A stretch of 10,873 bases of DNA from Calditrichia bacterium. Its GTDB lineage: Bacteria; Calditrichota; Calditrichia; JAJRVZ01. Under the pieces are notes generated by a model, which worked only from the letters and a program-made list of their open reading frames with translations, made no database searches and was not told the DNA's origin. Positions 1 through 6,887 of this stretch are shown here, in pieces. Positions within the stretch are counted from its first letter, which is position 1. Every line of letters begins with the position of its first letter. The DNA is taken from contig DAOWAQ010000033.1 of assembly GCA_030634505.1 (NCBI GenBank), positions 1 through 10,873 of the forward strand. Direction: 5' to 3'. The position numbers and the translations under genes were made by a program.

Positions 1-1
1 A

Positions 2-568
2 ATTCAGGAAGGAACATTTGAAAGGGTGGGTGAGTCAATAACCCGAAAAGTTGACGTGAGGATAATCGCTGCTACAAATATAAATTTGACTGAAGCCATT
101 AGTCAGGGAAAATTCCGTGATGACTTATATTACAGGCTTAACGTGATTCCTGTTCATGTTCCTCCATTGAATGAACGCAAAGATGATATTTCATCTTTGA
201 TTAGACATTTTATAAATAAATTAAATCTTACTTCTCCCAAAAAAATTGTAGATATTGATGATGATGCGATGGATGCTTTACTTGCATATTCATGGCCGGG
301 TAATATTCGTGAACTTGAAAATGCAATCGAATATGGTTTTGCACGCTCAAATGATGATGTAATTCATCGTTCAAAATTACCGCCTACAATAAAAATGATT
401 AAACCATGCAAAGAATTATTTGGATTTGAAAATGGCGAAGATGAAAAAAGTCAAATAATTGAACTGCTTGACAGATACAGGTGGAATAAAACTCTGGTTG
501 CAAAGGAGTTGAAAATTGGCAGAACGACTCTATGGAGAAAATTAAAGTCATACGGATTGGATCAATAA
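2..568 (+). CDS. Sigma-54-dependent transcriptional activator, C-terminal part (5' end outside window)
   Basis: The frame is already open at the left edge (IQEGTFERVGES...), so the GTG at 26 is internal and the true start lies upstream. The 188 visible residues cover the end of a sigma-54 interaction AAA+ ATPase domain. They show the sensor I strand VRIIAATN (about 56-79), the arginine-finger segment GKFRDDLYYRLNVIPVHVPP (about 107-166) and the sensor II helix WPGNIRELENAIEY (about 292-333). A Fis-type helix-turn-helix follows near the C-terminus (NKTLVAKELKIGRTTLWRKL, about 485-544). Such proteins bind enhancer-like sites and use ATP hydrolysis to open sigma-54 RNA polymerase promoters. The Walker A and B motifs, the GAFTGA loop and any receiver or sensor domain lie outside the window, so the signal sensed and the targets cannot be named. 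It could be an NtrC/ZraR-type response regulator or a stand-alone activator. Confidence 0.93.
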   Translation: MQEGTFERVGESITRKVDVRIIAATNINLTEAISQGKFRDDLYYRLNVIPVHVPPLNERKDDISSLIRHFINKLNLTSPKKIVDIDDDAMDALLAYSWPGNIRELENAIEYGFARSNDDVIHRSKLPPTIKMIKPCKELFGFENGEDEKSQIIELLDRYRWNKTLVAKELKIGRTTLWRKLKSYGLDQ

Positions 569-617
569 AGAAAAATAATGCAAGATTAAGAGATCAATTT
601 CCATTGACAGATGGCAA

Positions 618-649
618 TTGAACACTGACAATACCACCGTTTATATTTT
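618..649 (+). promoter_or_regulatory. Candidate Bacteroidota-type promoter for bshB1
   Basis: In the 150-base gap after the sigma-54 activator, TTG (618-620), a 21-base spacer and TATATTTT (642-649, 7 of 8 to TAnnTTTG) resemble the -33/-7 promoter architecture known from Bacteroidota. Transcription would begin about 60 bases before the TTG start of bshB1. This is a motif match only. In DNA this AT-rich such matches also arise by chance. No clear terminator was seen between 569 and 718. Confidence 0.35.
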
Positions 650-718
650 CATTTCAAATTACAATTAGTTAAATTTTAACATTTCCATTTAGGTTCATAA
701 ATAATCACAGGCATTTCC

Positions 719-1426
719 TTGAAAAAAATAGATTGTTTAGCATTTGGAGCTCATCCGGATGATATTGAGCTTTTTTGTTCAGGGTTGTTGGCAAAATTGA
801 CTAAACAGCGATATACTACTGGAATTATCGATTTGACAAGAGGTGAACTCAGTTCCAATGGAACGCGTGAAATCCGTGAATCTGAGACAAAAAAAGCCTC
901 TGAGATTTTACAGGTAACTATCCGGCAAAATCTTGAATTTCAGGATGGAAATATTGAAAATAATCATCAAAATCGAATTGAAATTATCAAACAATTGCGA
1001 GAATATCAGCCGAATATAGTTTTACTACCGTATTGGGAGGACAGGCATCCCGATCACGTAGCAGCTTCAAAAATCATTACCGAAGCATGTTATTATTCCG
1101 GTTTGAGTAAAATTTATACCAATCAGGAACCACATCGCCCTAATACAATTTTATATTATATGATGCACTCAATATTTACGCCTTCACTTATCGTTGATAT
1201 TTCAAAAGAAATGGATACAAAAATAAAAGCAATAAAATCTTATGAATCCCAGTTTGGACAATCCGACGAAAAAAATAATGAAACATACATAAATAAACCT
1301 GAATTCTTTGATTCAATTGTAAATCGTGCTAAATTTTATGGATACGAAATTAATGCAAAATTTGGTGAGCCATATTATTATAAAGGCGTTATAAAAATTG
1401 ATAACATTATGAGTGTTTTTTCGTAA
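719..1426 (+). CDS. bshB1: BshB1-type N-acetylglucosaminyl-malate deacetylase (bacillithiol biosynthesis)
   Basis: This 235-residue cytosolic zinc hydrolase belongs to the LmbE/PIG-L family. The metal-binding AHPDD motif is at residues 11-15 and the second conserved DRHPDH segment at 108-113, supplying the expected Asp and His ligands. The signature blocks DLTRGELSSNGTREIR (39-54), VDIS and YESQFGQSD fit BshB1 rather than a generic LmbE protein, and the length is typical. BshB1 removes the acetyl group from GlcNAc-malate to give GlcN-malate, the middle step of bacillithiol synthesis between BshA and BshC; neither of those is in this window. The start is a TTG at 719 with only a weak CAGG (708-711) upstream. 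It is favoured because the family begins a few residues before the first beta strand, as here. The next gene follows after 28 bases, suggesting a shared transcript. Confidence 0.9.
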   Translation: MKKIDCLAFGAHPDDIELFCSGLLAKLTKQRYTTGIIDLTRGELSSNGTREIRESETKKASEILQVTIRQNLEFQDGNIENNHQNRIEIIKQLREYQPNIVLLPYWEDRHPDHVAASKIITEACYYSGLSKIYTNQEPHRPNTILYYMMHSIFTPSLIVDISKEMDTKIKAIKSYESQFGQSDEKNNETYINKPEFFDSIVNRAKFYGYEINAKFGEPYYYKGVIKIDNIMSVFS

Positions 1427-1442
1427 GATAGACAAAATCAAC

Positions 1443-1446
1443 GGAG
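1443..1446 (+). promoter_or_regulatory. Ribosome binding site deciding the start of the hypothetical gene
   Basis: GGAG lies 8 bases upstream of the ATG at 1455. No comparable site precedes the alternative GTG at 1413, which falls inside bshB1. This supports the shorter, 145-residue protein. Confidence 0.6.
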
Positions 1447-1454
1447 ATGATTTA

Positions 1455-1892
1455 ATGAAATTCAAAATTGGTGACCAACAAATAAAAGAAATTGAAAAAG
1501 TTCTTGATTGTACTTTTACTAAAAGAGGTAATCAATACAGATCTGTCTTATATAATGAAGAAAGTCAAAGAAAACTAACTTTAGAAATTTATCCTGATAT
1601 TGCCATAGGTAAAAACGAAGGAAATTTAATAAGTGTTTTTACGTCAAGTGCTCATGCTCAACTTCATTTCTGTTCAGGATTTGTAGCAAGCGAAATGTTG
1701 GGAGAAGTAACATTTGTTGGAGAACATAGTGGTCACTTATCAGGGATTATTATTGAAAAAGACGCTGCATTTTCTATCTACAGCAATGTGGATAATAATT
1801 TGCTTACAGAGGATTTTACTAAGTTAGGACCAGAAGTAATGTTATCGGGAATTGCATTGTCTTTAGCCGAACATCTTTTGGATGAGAAATAG
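1455..1892 (+). CDS. Conserved-looking hypothetical protein, 145 residues
   Basis: I do not recognise this family. The ORF can be extended upstream to a GTG at 1413, which would overlap bshB1 by 14 bases. I chose the ATG at 1455 because GGAG (1443-1446) lies 8 bases before it. The 145-residue product has no signal peptide or membrane segment and reads as a mixed alpha/beta soluble protein. A helical N-terminus (QQIKEIEKVL) is followed by strands, then a His/Cys-containing stretch HAQLHFC (residues 67-73), a second pair EHSGH (90-94), and an acidic, helical C-terminus (LAEHLLDEK). The clustered histidines could bind metal, but no family motif supports that. Its position between bshB1 and xerD, with gaps of 28 and 12 bases, indicates co-transcription. 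Codon use looks like its neighbours. That it is a real gene is likely; its function is unknown. Confidence 0.75.
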   Translation: MKFKIGDQQIKEIEKVLDCTFTKRGNQYRSVLYNEESQRKLTLEIYPDIAIGKNEGNLISVFTSSAHAQLHFCSGFVASEMLGEVTFVGEHSGHLSGIIIEKDAAFSIYSNVDNNLLTEDFTKLGPEVMLSGIALSLAEHLLDEK

Positions 1893-1904
1893 TTGTAATG
1901 TTAA

Positions 1905-2795
1905 ATGAAAACTTATTTAGATCAATTTATAGCCTACCTTAAATTCGAAAGAAATCTATCTGAAAATTCCATCGACGCCTACAGTAAAGATCTTTCCCGG
2001 TATATTTCCTTTTTAGGTGGTAGAAAAATAAAAATTCCCGAAGAAATAAAAGAAAATGATGTTAGCCGACTCATTCAATCTCTGTCACATTTAGGATTAG
2101 CAGCATCTTCAGTTTCACGTAATTTATCTTCTATAAAATCATTTCATAAATTTTTAGTTGGAGAAAATATTTTAAACAATGATCCGACTGAAAATATAAA
2201 AGGTCCTAAATTAAGACGACATTTACCTTCAGTGCTAAGTTTTGATGAAATTCAGTCCATAATCAAACAAATCAATATTAAAACGTCACTTGGATTGCGG
2301 GATCGCGCGATGATCGAATTGATATACGCCAGTGGTTTGCGTATAACAGAATTATTACAACTGCCATTAAGAGAAACTTATTTTAACGAATCAATCATCA
2401 GAGTTTTTGGCAAAGGATCCAAGGAACGACTAGTGCCAACTTCTGAAGTAGCATTAAATTGGATATCCAAATATTTAGACACCGCCAGACCATATCTGGA
2501 TAGATTTAATAGATCAGATGGTATTACATTTTTAAATGTTCGCGGCACTGTGATGAGTAGAATGGGTTTTTGGAAAATTTTAAAAGGATTGGTCAATTTA
2601 GCCGGAATTAGAAAAGAAATTACTCCGCATACATTTCGTCATTCGTTTGCGACTCATTTACTGGAAGGTGGGGCAGATTTAAGAGCTGTTCAGGAGATGC
2701 TTGGACATGCTGATATTTCGACAACACAAATTTATACTCATCTTGATCGAACTTATTTAAAACAGGTTTATCAGCAATTCCATCCCCGGGCATAA
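1905..2795 (+). CDS. xerD: Tyrosine recombinase XerD
   Basis: This is a 296-residue site-specific tyrosine recombinase of the XerC/XerD class. With its partner it resolves chromosome dimers at dif before cell division. The N-terminal SAM-like core-binding domain spans about residues 1-90 and the catalytic domain about 108-285. All active-site residues are present: R146 (ASGLRITELL), K170 (GKGSKERLVP), H242 and R245 (HTFRHSFATH), H268 (LGHADISTTQ) and nucleophile Y277 (IYTHLD). Each lies exactly two positions before the E. coli XerD counterpart as I remember it. The C-terminal QQFHPRA closely matches the XerD tail, which favours XerD over XerC. Nothing suggests a mobile-element integrase: it is colinear with housekeeping genes and has no attachment site. 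The start ATG lacks a clear Shine-Dalgarno and lies 12 bases after the previous stop. Confidence 0.92.
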   Translation: MKTYLDQFIAYLKFERNLSENSIDAYSKDLSRYISFLGGRKIKIPEEIKENDVSRLIQSLSHLGLAASSVSRNLSSIKSFHKFLVGENILNNDPTENIKGPKLRRHLPSVLSFDEIQSIIKQINIKTSLGLRDRAMIELIYASGLRITELLQLPLRETYFNESIIRVFGKGSKERLVPTSEVALNWISKYLDTARPYLDRFNRSDGITFLNVRGTVMSRMGFWKILKGLVNLAGIRKEITPHTFRHSFATHLLEGGADLRAVQEMLGHADISTTQIYTHLDRTYLKQVYQQFHPRA

Positions 2796-2800
2796 TTTAT

Positions 2801-2831
2801 TTTGGATTAATAATATAAATTATTATATTTA
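2801..2831 (+). promoter_or_regulatory. Candidate Bacteroidota-type promoter for the M20 amidohydrolase gene
   Basis: TTTG (2801-2804), a 19-base spacer and TATATTTA (2824-2831, 7 of 8 to TAnnTTTG) fit the Bacteroidota -33/-7 pattern. They would give a leader of roughly 30 bases before the ATG at 2867. The gene has no recognisable Shine-Dalgarno, which is common with this expression style. The spacer contains the inverted repeat at 2808-2825. Confidence 0.4.
2808..2825. repeat. Perfect 7-bp inverted repeat inside the xerD-M20 gap
   Basis: TAATAAT and ATTATTA are exact reverse complements separated by ATAA. The repeat sits between the -33 and -7 elements of the candidate promoter, so it could be an operator. 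It could also be a weak AT-only hairpin after xerD, but it lacks a GC stem and a clear T-run, so it is a poor terminator. Chance is possible in such AT-rich sequence. Confidence 0.3.
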
Positions 2832-2866
2832 CGCAAGTTAGTCGTCATTTTCACACCCAATTTCCC

Positions 2867-4060
2867 ATGGAAAAATTAATCAATAATATAAAAAAATTGT
2901 CAAATATTCAGGTTAAAGAATTAAGGGCAATTCGCCGATATTTACATAAGCACCCCGAATTGGGTAGACAGGAATACCAGACTTCAGAATTCATAAGAAA
3001 TAAGATTGCGGAAATTGGAAAATTAAAAATTACAATGGTAGGAAAAACGGGTTTTACTGCAGATTTAGTGCAATCAAAATCATATCCCTGGGTGGCACTA
3101 AGAGCAGATATGGATGCTCTTCCTATAAAAGATGAAAAAAATGTTCCTTACAAATCTGTTAATGAAGATTGCTGTCACGCTTGCGGTCATGATTTTCATT
3201 CAACCGTTGTAATTGGCGCAGCAAAAGTACTCTACCTACTAAAGGATAGTTTTAAGGGAAATATAAGATTTATTTTTCAGCATGCTGAAGAACCAATCCC
3301 CGGTGGTGCACTGGATTTTGTAAATCAAAATATGCTGGATAATATTGAATGTATTTTCGGATTCCATGCCGATCCGAAATTAAAAAAAGAAACCATCGGT
3401 TTAATACCAGGATGGAACACTGCACAAAGTATTCAATGGAAAATAAAAATTAAGGGTAAAGGGGGACATTCGTCACGTCCACAAAATTCCATTGACCCCA
3501 TATTCGTTGGTGTAACTGTAATAAATGAGTTATATTCTGCGCTTTATCGAAAATTGGATGCGAATAATCCCTTTGTTTTTACAGTAGGTAAAATACAATC
3601 CGGAGAGAATTATAATGTAATACCGGAATCGTTTGTTGCGGAAGGAACTCTTCGTATTACAAGCGCAAAAAATAGAGACGAGTTATTGGAATTTATGAAC
3701 AATAGTTTAAAAACCATTTCGAACAAATGGGGTACATCTTCAAAACTGGAGTATATAATGGGAGCCCCGCCTGTTAATAATGATATTAAAAAAACAGAAC
3801 AAATTAAAAAATATATAGATGAAATAATAGAAAAAAAACAATTTGTCAATATTGAGAGATCTATGGGCGGAGAAGATTTTGGCCATTACCAGACCAAAAT
3901 ACCCGGAGTATTTATGAGAGTTGGTGTAGGCAATAATAAATTAATCGCGGCTTTGCATAATAGTAAATTTGATATTGATGAGGAATCAATTCCATTTGCC
4001 GTTAATATGATGAGTTATTTAATTATTCGATATTTCAATGATATGAATAATTTAAATTAG
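2867..4060 (+). CDS. M20D-family metal-dependent amidohydrolase (hippurate / N-acyl amino acid hydrolase type)
   Basis: This 397-residue protein has the normal length and layout for the M20D aminoacylase/hippurate hydrolase group: a catalytic domain split by a lid/dimerisation domain at about residues 185-295. Visible signatures are LHKHPELG (26-33), ALRADMDALPI (77-87), CHACGHDFH (103-111), the QHAEEP segment (138-143), GFHADP (165-170), GKGGHSSRP (197-205), GGEDFGHY (334-341) and LHNSKFDID (363-371). These provide the likely metal ligands C106, H108, E142, H167 and H364 and catalytic base E141. The family hydrolyses amide bonds of N-acylated amino acids or related conjugates in the cytosol; no signal peptide is seen. 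The physiological substrate cannot be read from sequence, and neighbouring genes give no pathway. The ATG is SD-less but gives the family's normal N-terminus. Confidence 0.9.
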   Translation: MEKLINNIKKLSNIQVKELRAIRRYLHKHPELGRQEYQTSEFIRNKIAEIGKLKITMVGKTGFTADLVQSKSYPWVALRADMDALPIKDEKNVPYKSVNEDCCHACGHDFHSTVVIGAAKVLYLLKDSFKGNIRFIFQHAEEPIPGGALDFVNQNMLDNIECIFGFHADPKLKKETIGLIPGWNTAQSIQWKIKIKGKGGHSSRPQNSIDPIFVGVTVINELYSALYRKLDANNPFVFTVGKIQSGENYNVIPESFVAEGTLRITSAKNRDELLEFMNNSLKTISNKWGTSSKLEYIMGAPPVNNDIKKTEQIKKYIDEIIEKKQFVNIERSMGGEDFGHYQTKIPGVFMRVGVGNNKLIAALHNSKFDIDEESIPFAVNMMSYLIIRYFNDMNNLN

Positions 4061-4135
4061 TAAATTTAGGTAAAAAGATTTCTTTGTATAAAATGCAAAA
4101 ATTATAATCTGGATATTTGGTACTAATATAAAGTC

Positions 4136-6130
4136 ATGAATATTAAATTTGATGAAAAATATATTAAGAATTTTGATGAAGCCGTAAAAATCGAATGGCT
4201 TGAAACTAACAAATTAGGTGCATATTCTTCTTCGACTATATTTGGTTTAAATAGTAGAAAAGAACATGGCTTATTTGTTGTGCCTACATCAAATCCATTA
4301 AAAAAAATAAATTTATTAGCCAAATTCGAGGAAACTGTATTCGTAAAAGACTTTTCCTTTGAATTGTCTTCAAATCAATATGAAAATTCTATTTATCCTA
4401 ACGGATACAAATATCTAAAGGGATTTTCTCTCAATCCTTTTCCTACTTTTCACTATGAAATATCAGACCGTAAAATCGATAAATCTATTATATTATTGCA
4501 TGACAGGAATCTTCTAATTGTCAGATACGAATTGAAAAATAATGGTCATCCGGTAAAACTAATTATAAAACCTATCATTGCTGCAAGATATTCTGATGAT
4601 TTAGTTAAAGATATTCAGGGTATTAATCCTGACAGTTACATGGATGAAAATGTAGTGAAAATTGCTCCCAAATCTGATTTACCTGAAATTAATTTATCAT
4701 ATCAAAAAGGGGAATACACACCGGCAGCATTATGGTATCATAATTTTTACTACAAAAATGAATTTACTAATGCTGTCCCTGCATCTAAAAATAAAGAAGA
4801 TCTTTTAAATCCTGGATTTTTTACTTATACATTGCATCCATATGATTCTTTTGAAATATACGTTTCTTTAGATCAGTGGTATGGTACTGATTATGAGTAT
4901 TTATTAAGAAAAGAAAAAGAATATAGGAAAAATATTGACAAAAAATTAAAAAAATTACCTGTATTTATTCAGAATGTTTCAAAAAAGCTGGAGACAATTC
5001 CTTTATTTAAAGATCAGGTAAATTTTTCTTGTTTACCAGATTATCATACAGCACAATGTAATATTCGCAATTCTATTTTAGCTATGAACGACTCATTAAT
5101 TGTTCAAAAGAAAGAAAATAAAATAAATAAATTTATTGAAAATTGTTTGATAAAATTAAAAAATGGTTTATTACCCGAGGACAAAAAATCAACTGGGAAA
5201 GCGCAGAATTGTTGCGTAGATACCAGTTTACAATTAATTAACCTTGGCTACCTCGCCTACAGATTTTATAAAAATTCCGAATTTCTTGAAAAAAATATTT
5301 TTGATCCTTTTGTAGCAATCATTGAAAGTTTTCGTAAAGGTACTGATTTTAATACTTATATGGATAAAGATGGTCTGATTTTTACCGGAGATAAAAACAC
5401 AAATACCAGTTTTATCCCCATCTTGAATGAGAGTGGTCATGTAATAAGATATGGAAAGTTATTAGAGGTTAATATATTCTGGCTAAATGCACTTTATATA
5501 ATGCGATTTTTTAGTAAAGAATTAAACAAATCGCGCATGGAAAAAAAGTTTAACAAATTAATTGAGAATACATCAACCAATTTTATTGAGAAATTCTGGG
5601 ATGAAAGAAATCACAGATTATACGATCTTGTGCGAGATAAAATAAATGATGCTACATTTAGAATAAATCAGATTTATGCACTATCATTGCCATTTCAAAT
5701 TCTTGAAAAAGAAAAAGGCAAGCAACTTTTATATTCAATTAAAAATGAATTGTTGACCAGTTATGGATTAAGAAGCTTGTCAAATAAGGATGTTAATTAT
5801 GTTGGAGAAAGTGTAACAAATTCCGGTTCTCAAGATTCAAGTAAATTTGAAGGAGCAGTATGGCCGTCAAGTGTCAGTGATTTTATTATTGCATGTGTAA
5901 ATTATGGAGATATAAATGCCGAGTCAGTTGAGTTAGCAAAATTAATTGAGAATTTTGAACAACTATTTAATCAGAATTGTTTAGGCTATTTACCAGAATA
6001 TCTTGATGGTGATAAACCGCATAATGCAAATGGAAGTGCAGCCAGTATTGTGAATATGTTATCTATTTTTAAAGCTTCATTTTATTTTTATAAATCTAAA
6101 AACAAAAATAAATTGAATATAACTGCTTAA
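4136..6130 (+). CDS. Divergent amylo-alpha-1,6-glucosidase / glycogen debranching family protein
   Basis: The 664-residue product has the two-domain layout of bacterial GDE-type debranching enzymes. The N-terminal beta-sandwich domain has the hallmark EWLETNKLGAYSSSTIFG (20-37) and RKEHGLFVV (41-49). The C-terminal (alpha/alpha)6-barrel runs from about residue 300 and includes TYMDKDG (407-413), the WLNALYIM helix (449-456), RINQIYALSLPF (509-520), GLRSLS (544-549), FEGAVWP (571-577) and LPEYLDGDKPHN (619-630). Such enzymes hydrolyse alpha-1,6 branch points of glycogen in the cytosol. D410 and E621 are plausible catalytic acids by position. Several usually strong motifs are altered: the barrel-entry region reads QCNIRNSILAMND, the VTPR/EIQALWYN block is VIRYGKLLEVNIFWLNAL, and the usual RDxAYHqGtVWpW is GSQDSSKFEGAVWPSS. 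Activity or specificity may therefore differ. A TATAAT at 4104-4109 lies upstream without a well-spaced -35. The thioredoxin-like gene follows after 35 bases. Confidence 0.82.
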   Translation: MNIKFDEKYIKNFDEAVKIEWLETNKLGAYSSSTIFGLNSRKEHGLFVVPTSNPLKKINLLAKFEETVFVKDFSFELSSNQYENSIYPNGYKYLKGFSLNPFPTFHYEISDRKIDKSIILLHDRNLLIVRYELKNNGHPVKLIIKPIIAARYSDDLVKDIQGINPDSYMDENVVKIAPKSDLPEINLSYQKGEYTPAALWYHNFYYKNEFTNAVPASKNKEDLLNPGFFTYTLHPYDSFEIYVSLDQWYGTDYEYLLRKEKEYRKNIDKKLKKLPVFIQNVSKKLETIPLFKDQVNFSCLPDYHTAQCNIRNSILAMNDSLIVQKKENKINKFIENCLIKLKNGLLPEDKKSTGKAQNCCVDTSLQLINLGYLAYRFYKNSEFLEKNIFDPFVAIIESFRKGTDFNTYMDKDGLIFTGDKNTNTSFIPILNESGHVIRYGKLLEVNIFWLNALYIMRFFSKELNKSRMEKKFNKLIENTSTNFIEKFWDERNHRLYDLVRDKINDATFRINQIYALSLPFQILEKEKGKQLLYSIKNELLTSYGLRSLSNKDVNYVGESVTNSGSQDSSKFEGAVWPSSVSDFIIACVNYGDINAESVELAKLIENFEQLFNQNCLGYLPEYLDGDKPHNANGSAASIVNMLSIFKASFYFYKSKNKNKLNITA

Positions 6131-6165
6131 TATAATCTCTTTTACAGAAATAATTATATATCGTT

Positions 6166-6765
6166 TTGAAATTTAGTAAAATTCTAATTGATCAAAACTA
6201 TAAAAACCAAAGAAGGTATCTACGAAAAATGAATTTAAGTTCTTATTTCCACAATGCATTAGTGTACGAAGATTATGTCCAATTGCTTGGTGAAAATTTA
6301 TCACTGCATAAACTTCATTATAACAATTTTATTATACAAAATGATGATGCACAAAAAATAAAAATTCTACCGTTGATTAATATATTAGTAATCTCTGAAC
6401 CTTGGTGTGGCGATTCCTTTGTTTTATTGCCCATTATAAAAAAAATAAGTGAAGCAAATTCAGGTTGGAAATTAAGAATAATATTGCGCGATAAAAATCC
6501 GGATTTAATTGATGAATTTCTAACAAAATATGACCGTGCAATTCCTATTTTTATATTTTTGAATGAAAAGAACGATTTCCAATTTAAATGGGGTCCGAGA
6601 CCTGAAGCAGCACAGGAAATTTTTGAAAAATTTCGACCTCAAATAGATAACGGTGAGATTGAGAAATCAAGAGTAATTTTAAAAATCAGGCAATACTATT
6701 CCAAAGACAAGGGAAGAGAAACATCTGAAGAAATTTTAGATCACATTTATTCCAGCCTCAATTAA
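6166..6765 (+). CDS. Thioredoxin-fold protein with single active-site cysteine (WCGDS)
   Basis: This 199-residue protein matches the Thioredoxin_9-like family that I associate with Bacteroidota. A helical N-terminal extension (about 1-65) precedes a thioredoxin core. Strand INILVISE leads into WCGDS (80-84, C81 and S84), then WKLRIILRD (101-109), the cis-proline loop AIPIFIFLN (125-133, P127), WGPRPEAAQ (142-150) and the tail YYSKDKG. With Ser in place of the second Cys it cannot run a normal dithiol exchange. From memory, relatives often read WCGDA, so the lack of a resolving cysteine is probably a family trait rather than decay. The role is unknown; monothiol redox or binding functions are possible. 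No signal peptide or membrane segment is seen. The TTG at 6166 has no clear Shine-Dalgarno; an ATG at 6229 (residue 22) is an alternative. It may be co-transcribed with the debranching-family gene. Confidence 0.8.
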   Translation: MKFSKILIDQNYKNQRRYLRKMNLSSYFHNALVYEDYVQLLGENLSLHKLHYNNFIIQNDDAQKIKILPLINILVISEPWCGDSFVLLPIIKKISEANSGWKLRIILRDKNPDLIDEFLTKYDRAIPIFIFLNEKNDFQFKWGPRPEAAQEIFEKFRPQIDNGEIEKSRVILKIRQYYSKDKGRETSEEILDHIYSSLN

Positions 6766-6808
6766 ATAGAAAATCAACCATAAATAAAAATTATTAATTA
6801 ATTCGATT

Positions 6809-6854
6809 CTTTGATATAAAAATTACTAATTTTGATAAATTAAAATAATCAAAG
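6809..6854. repeat. Two overlapping inverted repeats upstream of the AI-2E family gene
   Basis: CTTTGAT (6809-6815) and ATCAAAG (6848-6854) are exact reverse complements. Within them AAAATTA (6819-6825) and TAATTTT (6827-6833) form a second perfect repeat around a single C. The same stretch carries weak promoter-like elements: TTGATA (6811-6816), 17 bases, GATAAA (6834-6839); and TAATTTTG (6827-6834), a full match to the Bacteroidota -7 consensus but without a well-spaced TTG. It may be the control region of the downstream gene. The repeats are not concentric and are AT-rich, so chance cannot be excluded. Confidence 0.3.
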
Positions 6855-6887
6855 TTTAGATTTATTATTAAAATAAAGGTCAGAATT

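Noticed and set aside
26..28. GTG at 26 as a start of a short HTH protein
   Set aside because: The frame is open to the left edge and the upstream residues (IQEGTFERVG) are the expected continuation of the sigma-54 AAA+ domain.
1413..1454. GTG at 1413 as the start of the hypothetical gene
   Set aside because: It overlaps the end of bshB1, has no ribosome binding site, and adds 14 residues without a clear structural role. The ATG at 1455 has GGAG at good spacing.
1905..2795. Tyrosine recombinase as evidence for an integrated mobile element
   Set aside because: Its size, catalytic spacing and C-terminus are those of chromosomal XerD, the neighbours are housekeeping genes, and no tRNA, attachment repeat or cargo genes are present.
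2808..2825. Inverted repeat next to xerD considered as a dif recombination site
   Set aside because: dif sites are about 28 bp, with two 11-bp Xer arms around a 6-bp centre and recognisable arm sequences. This is an 18-bp AT-only palindrome without them, and dif is normally far from xerD at the terminus.
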